A DNA stretch of 64,000 nt from Gonocerus acuteangulatus (lineage: Eukaryota; Arthropoda; Insecta; Hemiptera; Coreidae). The notes under the pieces are model-generated. The model made no database searches. It was not told the origin of the DNA and saw only the letters and a list, made by a program, of their open reading frames with translations. The stretch covers positions 47,758,009 to 47,822,008 of the forward strand of contig OX328123.1 of the NCBI GenBank assembly GCA_946811695.1, given 5' to 3'. Position 1 is the stretch's first letter; every line of letters begins with the position of its first letter. Shown here piece after piece: positions 58,415 through 64,000 of this stretch. The translations under genes and the position numbers were made by a program.

Positions 58415-59325
58415 GAAGAAGAAAAAAAATAATTCATAAACCAGTGGAAAAATGGTATTTTTATTTTTAATAATAGCTTAGAATACAGGAAATACAGAAG
58501 GAACCGGACGAAAAAACTTTCTGTTTCCTTAATATTATTTACATAAAGGGAATACTGCAGGCATCCTTTGGCCGGCCTTCGATTAGAGGAATAAGAGACC
58601 AAGTATGCTGCCCACGCCCGCAATACGATGCAATACTACGCTTCCAAATGCTGCCTTGGAAACCTAAAGGAAATTTCGTGACGTTAAGTAATGTCATAGA
58701 TATAAATAACATTATACAAAGTGACTAAGGTCCCGAAAAGTTCCATGAGTATTGTAATGGCGTAAGAAACTAATGCGGTTTAAGTTATCAGAATAATGAC
58801 GATATTCTTAACGTTTTATTTGGAGCATACTTTTAATTTACGCTAATAAACAGTTATACTGACGTACGCATCCCTCTTACGATATGGAACCAGAAAAAGA
58901 AATCGATAAAGGATTTAAAGATAGGAAAGTAACATCAACGATATAATTTAATAGAGCTCTTTGTGTCTATCAAATAAGTGATCTTATTTATGGACATGGG
59001 AAGCGAAACTACGATCACTTATCTATGGCAGAAGTACAAGTATGTTTTTTCATCGTTACTTCTTTTATATCAAAAATGATGCAAAGGATTTTTCAACATC
59101 TTCAGTAGTTTATTACACTGGTCGAAAAAAATGAACTTTTTTTCTTTTACAAGAACTAAAATAACATTTTCTAAAAGTATTTTTCGTACAGAATTCAAAT
59201 GTAACATTCGTTTCTTTCCATCTGACATGAGTTTTGTGCGATATTCATTTAAATTTTTATAATATTCGAAAAACTGATTTAACTCAAAATTATAACTACT
59301 CATTCTGTCTTACATAGAATGTGGT
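58415..59325. other. No gene supported
   Basis: I found no recognisable coding motif. A 77-codon minus-strand frame (59070-59303) lies just downstream of the repeat-protein relic, in the same orientation, and could be its decayed tail. Confidence 0.3.
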
Positions 59326-59329
59326 AGAT

Positions 59330-59545
59330 AGTGAATTTCGGGCATATTTTTCATATGAAACGTCTCTATTCTTGGTCCAAAATTAGTCAGCCAACATATT
59401 GTAACTCCACTTGCCTTGGTACCTTTTTTCTATATTAGATAATTGCTGATGAAAACGCTCACCGTGCTCATCGCTGACAGCTTGATGATTTTAGGGTAAG
59501 AAGTCTAAGTGAGAGTTCAAGAAGTGAATTTTTAAAGATATGTTG
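59330..59545 (-). pseudogene. Second relic of the repeat-associated protein
   Basis: The minus strand reads LKIHFLNSHLDFLP, a stop, then AVSDEHGERFHQQLSNIEKR, then YQGKWSYNMLAD. These match the same part of the family seen at 9110-9560 (SEEHVERFHQ...ERHYQG...MIADNC), but this copy keeps the HSHLDxxP segment. One stop and the absence of the N-terminal part show that it is broken. Confidence 0.65.
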
Positions 59546-59559
59546 TTTTATGGTGCTTC

Positions 59560-60670
59560 AGCATAATATATACATTAGAAATAAAATGTCCTTAAATACA
59601 GCGTGGATAAAAATACTACATGTGACGTAAAGGTTCCTAAGGAAGGTAAAACGCTAAAATCAGATTTTAAAAAGTTGCTGTCACAAAAAACTGTGCCGAT
59701 ATTTAGTAAGTGTCGAAAAATACTTACTAAATATCGGAATTCAGTATGAAAAACTGCACTAGATTCACTAATCAGATTTTTTTGTAAAGAAAACCATGTC
59801 GACCAGTGTTATTTACGTATGTTCCTTTTATTTTTCACACATTTTTAATGTATTTCATACCAACACTTGTGGGGAATATGTTATTAGTTCAAATGTCATT
59901 CTTGTTATCCATATAATTTACTACGTCAAATAAATATAATAAATATTGTGTTAACGTATAATAATGACGTACAAACTGGATACAAGAAACCTTTGTAAAC
60001 TGGAATACAATGGTACGTTCACAGAAATTAAAGTTTCAGCATGGCCGGAAAAATTATTTTTGTAATCCAAAGTAAACTTAAGGCCTTCCATTCAATATTT
60101 TACTTCTGGTGCTCATGGTTTCTCCTCATTTTGTATTTTAGGTATTGCCAGCAATATCAATTGTTTTACTTTAGGAGTCTCACTAAAATCAGATTTCGAT
60201 CTACTTATTATTTACGATTATTTAATGTATACTAGTACATTGGCAATACATTACATTTAATCTTTTGATTACCTGAATCGATCAGAATACGTAAATTCAT
60301 TCAACAAAAACATTCGTAGTTGACTCTAAATGCGTAGTAAACATGTATTTTGAATGTTTATTAGGAAAGGGAACAACTTCAGAAGTAAATAATGTGAATT
60401 GTTGTCCAAACAAAATAATCTACAAAGAAACGACGGTATTTGGGATCGGAAGGCCGATTAGTAAGGATTCCTCCAGTCGATAGTAAGTAGATTAGGTGTT
60501 CTAGTCAGTACTAATTGGAAGTGATTAACAAGGAACTAACTCCAGTGTTGGAGAAACTTACAAATGATTGTACGAGGCTGTAAAACGAGTTGCAAAACTT
60601 CTCCTATCAATACTGAACGTTACTCTGGATTTTCGAATCTATAGTGCAGCATCCTGGATATTGAGCAGTT
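59560..60670. other. No gene seen
   Basis: A+T-rich. An inverted pair near 59698-59745 (gatatttagtaagtgtcg and acttactaaatatcgg) forms a short hairpin. Confidence 0.4.
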
Positions 60671-60675
60671 ATATT

Positions 60676-60740
60676 CGGCGCTAATGGCCTAAATGCCGTT
60701 GCGCCGTAGAAAAAGAGGGAAAAAATAAAGTTTTATCGGT
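60676..60740 (+). mobile_element. SINE family A, tail fragment
   Basis: The sequence cggcgctaatggcctaaatg, then ccgttgcgccgtagaaaaag matches the 3' end of family A (compare 62440-62480). Confidence 0.6.
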
Positions 60741-61252
60741 GCACCGGCGCACAGTGGGGCGAGTGACAGGGTAGGCCGGACATTCATTAATATCTCCGGT
60801 TCTACTGGTCCTAGAGTATTGCTTCTGGTGTCATTTCAAAGCAAATCCAATACTCTAATCAACTACATTATCAGTAATTTCACCAGTTTCGATATAACGG
60901 GTAGCATGTCTTTTAAATGTGTACATACATATTATTGTATGTATCTCGTTATTTTTTTCAAAAGTTCACAAACTAAAACTACAAAAAAAAATATATCTTG
61001 TCGTCAAAATTAAAAAGAAAATTTATTTAGTATTATAATAAGAATTTTAAGTTGGAAGAATATATAATATTTCTTAAATTTCAAATGTTATTTATTTTTA
61101 TTATTTATAATGAGAATTTTCAGATTTGAATGTGTTTTTATTTAAACTAAATCCGTTTTCGTCTGTCTGACAAATGCTCGAATGATTTTTATCTAGTAGG
61201 AATACCTGGAGTGACGAAGATAGAAGTTCTTGAGAATATATCTCTGGAAAAA

Positions 61253-61780
61253 TTAAGTCCCTGCCAGCCATTCATGTTTTTTCCTCAAGAATGGCTCCAG
61301 GGATCTCATTCCGTTTAAGTCGAAAATGTAGCAACATTTCTTTAATTTCTCCAAGAAAACATTTATCACACTACATGTAATCGCAAACCAAGTAAGTCCA
61401 TTTTTCCAAAGCCGTGTCAAAATCCTTAAAATTAATATTGTTCGATCTAAAAAATCAAAATAGATCTTCATAATAGAAGCTAACGATGACGAAGACGATG
61501 GAAGTAGATCAAAATTTAATTCACGAAAAACAACGATATCTAAATTTATCCAATTTTCGTTACCTTTTAAAAAGTCAGATAGATTCCTATTCGATTTTAT
61601 CCAACGTGGACACAAATTTCCACAAAACATACGAAATGTTTCATGCACACAGAACTTCTTTTTCTTAGGAATATTTTCGAGTACAAGATCGTGAATCCAT
61701 TGTTTAAATTCCAGGCCATAATCTTTGAAACTTATATGATTTGTTCTCAAAACATTATAAACGTCGCGATTTTTGTTCAT
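61253..61780 (-). other. 175-codon open frame, possible transposon protein
   Basis: The longest non-repetitive open frame in the window. Its first half is rich in Lys, Trp, Cys and His (FKQWIHDLVLENIPKKK, then FCVHETFRMFCGNLCPRWIK, then LSDFLKGNENWINLD), a pattern seen in DNA-binding or transposon-encoded proteins. The second half after a Ser run (LLPSSSSSLAS) is hydrophobic and may be out of frame. It lies inside the candidate element 60750-62381. I do not recognise the family with confidence. Confidence 0.3.
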
Positions 61781-61848
61781 AATGCTATTAATGCTGCCCC
61801 GATACTGAATTTTATTTTTTTATTGTCTTTCTTCTTTTTACATTTCAG

Positions 61849-61990
61849 GACAATTAATGAATATAATACAAAGGACAATAATACGTTCATAAAGTATAAA
61901 CAAACATTTAAAACAATGAAACTGGAATTTATAGGGACAACATTTGAAAAAAACAATTTGTTTCTCGTAAACCGGCACGAACCCGCAGGT
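61849..61990 (+). other. Exon-like stretch on the plus strand
   Basis: A pyrimidine-rich tract ending ttttacatttcag precedes an open stretch (NEYNTKDNNTFIKYKQTFKT, then MKLEFIGTTFEKNNLFLVN), which ends CCGCAG|GTAATT, a good donor site. Acceptor and donor bracket about 140 bases. It lies opposite the minus-strand frame's start region. No family is recognised. Confidence 0.25.
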
Positions 61991-62383
61991 AATTATTAAT
62001 GGAAAGTAAACTATAGACTTTCTAGTTAATTTCTGTGGTGGTAGATTTCTAAGTGATTTTGAGCGATTTTTGTTATGAATGTTTTAAATGTTTTTTTTAA
62101 TGTTTTATTAAAAAAAAAACTTTAAGAGTATATAAAAGTTCAAGCTGTATAAACTTAAATTATGGTAATATAATTAAATTATCGTAATAAAGATGGGTCA
62201 TCAAAATATTTTCCATGAACGGTTATTTTAATAGGATATCGTAGGTGGAATTTTTTAATTCGGACTATTGAAAATGATAATAGAAACTAAGAAGAACAGC
62301 TTAACCAAAAAAATATGGGAAAATTCGAAATTTCAGATATTGGTTCTGTGTCCACGAAATTCATAGGCTCACCCCACTGTGCG

Positions 62384-62492
62384 GCGGCAGGAATTTTGTA
62401 ATCTCAGGGCTCGTTGACAAAATTCCTCGCTGCACCCTGGACGTCGGCGCTTATGGCCCAGATTTGTCGATGCGCCGTTAAAAAAAAATAAG
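62384..62492 (+). mobile_element. SINE family A, 3' half
   Basis: The sequence ggcaggaattttgtaatctc, then gacaaaattcctcgctgcac, then gcgcttatggcccagat and gatgcgccgttaaaaaa is the body and tail of family A, directly adjoining the right tip of the candidate transposon. Confidence 0.75.
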
Positions 62493-63872
62493 TTTCTAAG
62501 AATAAGTAGGTAATCGAAAAAACCAAAGTCTCGGTACTTTGTTCAAATTTCGTAATACAATTGTGGTTAAAAAAAAATTAAGCCATCAATTAGCAAAGAA
62601 ATAAAAAAACAATCAAAGTATGAACATATTAGGTCACAAAAGTAATCGGAATTCTGAACTAAATTTACAAAAAACGTTAAGATAGGTAGTTATATCGTTC
62701 TTCAATACTTAATAGAGTACCCATCTTTTTGGTGTTTTTCCTCAAAAAGTGACCATATAAATTGTCTTTAGGTTTAAGGTCAGCTGACTGGGAACGCTGG
62801 GGTTAACGCTTTATGTTTCGGGTCGTTGTCCGGATAGAACTCGAATTTATTAAAAAGTTTCCATTTTCCGGGCACTATCCTTCGTTGTCTTTTTAGAATA
62901 TTTATATACATATTATTGTTCATGATTCTATCAATATAGACCTCAATATGCTCCAGATCATCGCAGACACAATCGCGTCTTTCACCGAGTTTCTCGGAAT
63001 ATGCTCTTCATTAGGTCTGTGCCACACCCTAACTATACCACCAGTGCTGAGTTGAACTTTGTTTGTTTGCGAATATAGCTTTATACCAGTAAGTGTCAGG
63101 CTTTTTATTTTTTTTATATTTGGTTGCATCGGTTCTTTTCCCTAGCTACCCCACCGTTAAATTGGTTCTCTGGAGGGTCGTGTTTCTGGGCTTTCCTTCG
63201 TTCCAATTTCTTGCTAAAGCTCCGTTGCTATGGTAGGGGTATTCATAGAGAGATTCAGGCGTACTTTTCGTGCAATTATTGTTTTGTCCCTCCCCAAAAG
63301 GAGTTTAGGACGGCCTGTTTTCTGTTCACTTTTTAATCTATCCTCAGTTTTGCATGTTTCTATGACATCTGCCACCATTGAAAAACCTTGCTTGTCTCTT
63401 GGGTGATTTTGTTTTTAATTTACAGCCCTTCTCCCACGTAGAGTCTAAACGCAGACGGGTCTCGAATCGACGTTAGCCTATACGGTCGTCTCATGCTCGC
63501 GATTATTGACGAGAAACTTGCTGGGGAGATCAGCGCTAAGACTGACTATTTCCTACGTAGTAAGAACGAAGTTGATACGAAAAGGTCCAGACGGAAAGGT
63601 CCGGACAAGGTCCGGACATAGAATTAAGAAAACCTGATGATTCCGATTACTTTTGTGACCTGTGAATTTAATGTTTTAATGCATTCTTACTTCTCTTTTT
63701 GTTACAAATTAATTATTTTGCTTAAATTTGTGGATATTTTGATCTTTTAGAATGATACTTAATTGGTCTATTAAAAAACAAACAAAAAAAAATAAATAAA
63801 TATCAGTTCTGTTAACTAATTACAAGCTGAATTTCAAAATTTCGTTTTTCCGATTACTTTTGGGAGACTGTA
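62493..63872 (-). mobile_element. Tc1-like transposon, decayed
   Basis: The right end, on the minus strand, reads TACAGTCTCCCAAAAGTAAT, then CGGAAAAACG. The left end is decayed (taatcgaaaaaaccaaagtc). Inner inverted repeats gtcacaaaagtaatcgga (62632) and tccgattacttttgtgac (63643) also pair. The transposase remnant is 62690-63570. Confidence 0.7.
62690..63570 (-). pseudogene. Tc1-type transposase remnant
   Basis: The minus strand in shifting frames reads LINRSP-type N-terminal pieces, then GIKLYSQTNKVQLSTGGIVR, then VWHRPNEEHIPRNSVK, then DNDPKHKA (with the second catalytic Asp region), then SADLKPKDNLYGHF (Tc1 consensus: SxDLNPIENLWxxL). The Glu of the DDE triad region reads Lys-Asp here. 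Several stops and frameshifts make it inactive. Confidence 0.75.
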
Positions 63873-64000
63873 GGCAACAAACAATTTGGCCATTACAAAC
63901 TTGAAGTTGTTTTCTCAAAAATTTAACAAACCAAAATTTTATCCTATATTTCTTGATAATAACATTTTACCTGAATGAAGTCATCACATTACGTCTTTTA

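Larger units (their letters stand above)
60750..62381. mobile_element. Candidate DNA transposon, unclassified
   Basis: The left tip CACAGTGGGGCGAG (60750-60763) and the right complement CACAGTGGGGTGAG (ending 62381) agree at 13 of 14 positions. The 5-mer CGGCG flanks both sides. Length is 1632 bp. It contains an unrecognised minus-strand frame (61253-61780) and a plus-strand exon-like stretch (61849-61990). Short tips and a G+C-rich flank leave a chance match possible. Confidence 0.4.

Overview
This is a strongly A+T-rich animal genomic window, almost certainly from an arthropod and possibly an arachnid. The species call is an inference from repeat content: tRNA-derived SINEs, a jockey-type LINE, Helitrons, mariner/Tc1/pogo/piggyBac/hAT elements and long (TA)n arrays. 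I found no intact host protein-coding gene, no rRNA, no functional tRNA and no CRISPR. Nearly all recognisable sequence is mobile-element relics, mostly nested, separated by unremarkable A+T-rich DNA. Because there are no operons or ribosome binding sites to read, the annotation concentrates on element boundaries, termini, target-site duplications and broken coding pieces.

Layout. 0-9 kb holds SINE relics, the C-terminal end of a LINE reverse transcriptase (minus strand, about 1.1 kb), and a SINE split by three small TA-target MITEs (5.1-5.7 kb). 9-18.3 kb holds a relic of an arthropod repeat-associated protein, two Helitrons joined head to tail (10313-11343 and 11344-15527), a 5'-truncated jockey-type LINE (15.7-17.2 kb) and the helicase end of an autonomous Helitron (18.0-18.2 kb). 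19-26 kb is a cluster of (TA)n arrays hosting foldback, mariner-type and pogo-type insertions inside a Helitron-like repeat. 29-38.7 kb holds a piggyBac-like MITE, a 122-bp tandem repeat, two mariner-type terminal-inverted-repeat elements, a candidate solo LTR, a hAT-like element and a 2-kb foldback containing two further foldbacks. 38.7-42.5 kb has a 331-bp exact duplication set in (TA)n DNA and a 2.6-kb inverted-repeat element split by a SINE. 45.7-47.2 kb is a 105-bp minisatellite with a 525-bp higher-order period. 47.6-53.0 kb is the second copy of the large Helitron, in opposite orientation, followed by a 1.1-kb foldback element. 55-64 kb holds SINEs, LINE and repeat-protein relics, a candidate unclassified transposon and a decayed Tc1-like transposon.

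Most notable results: (1) two copies of a roughly 4.1-4.2-kb Helitron about 36 kb apart in inverted orientation, both carrying the same internally deleted copia-type pol fragment and the same foldback insertion; (2) an exact head-to-tail Helitron junction at 11343/11344; (3) the 105/525-bp satellite, which is open in more than one minus-strand frame; (4) repeated insertion of TA-target elements into (TA)n arrays, with an unoccupied related copy for comparison in one case.
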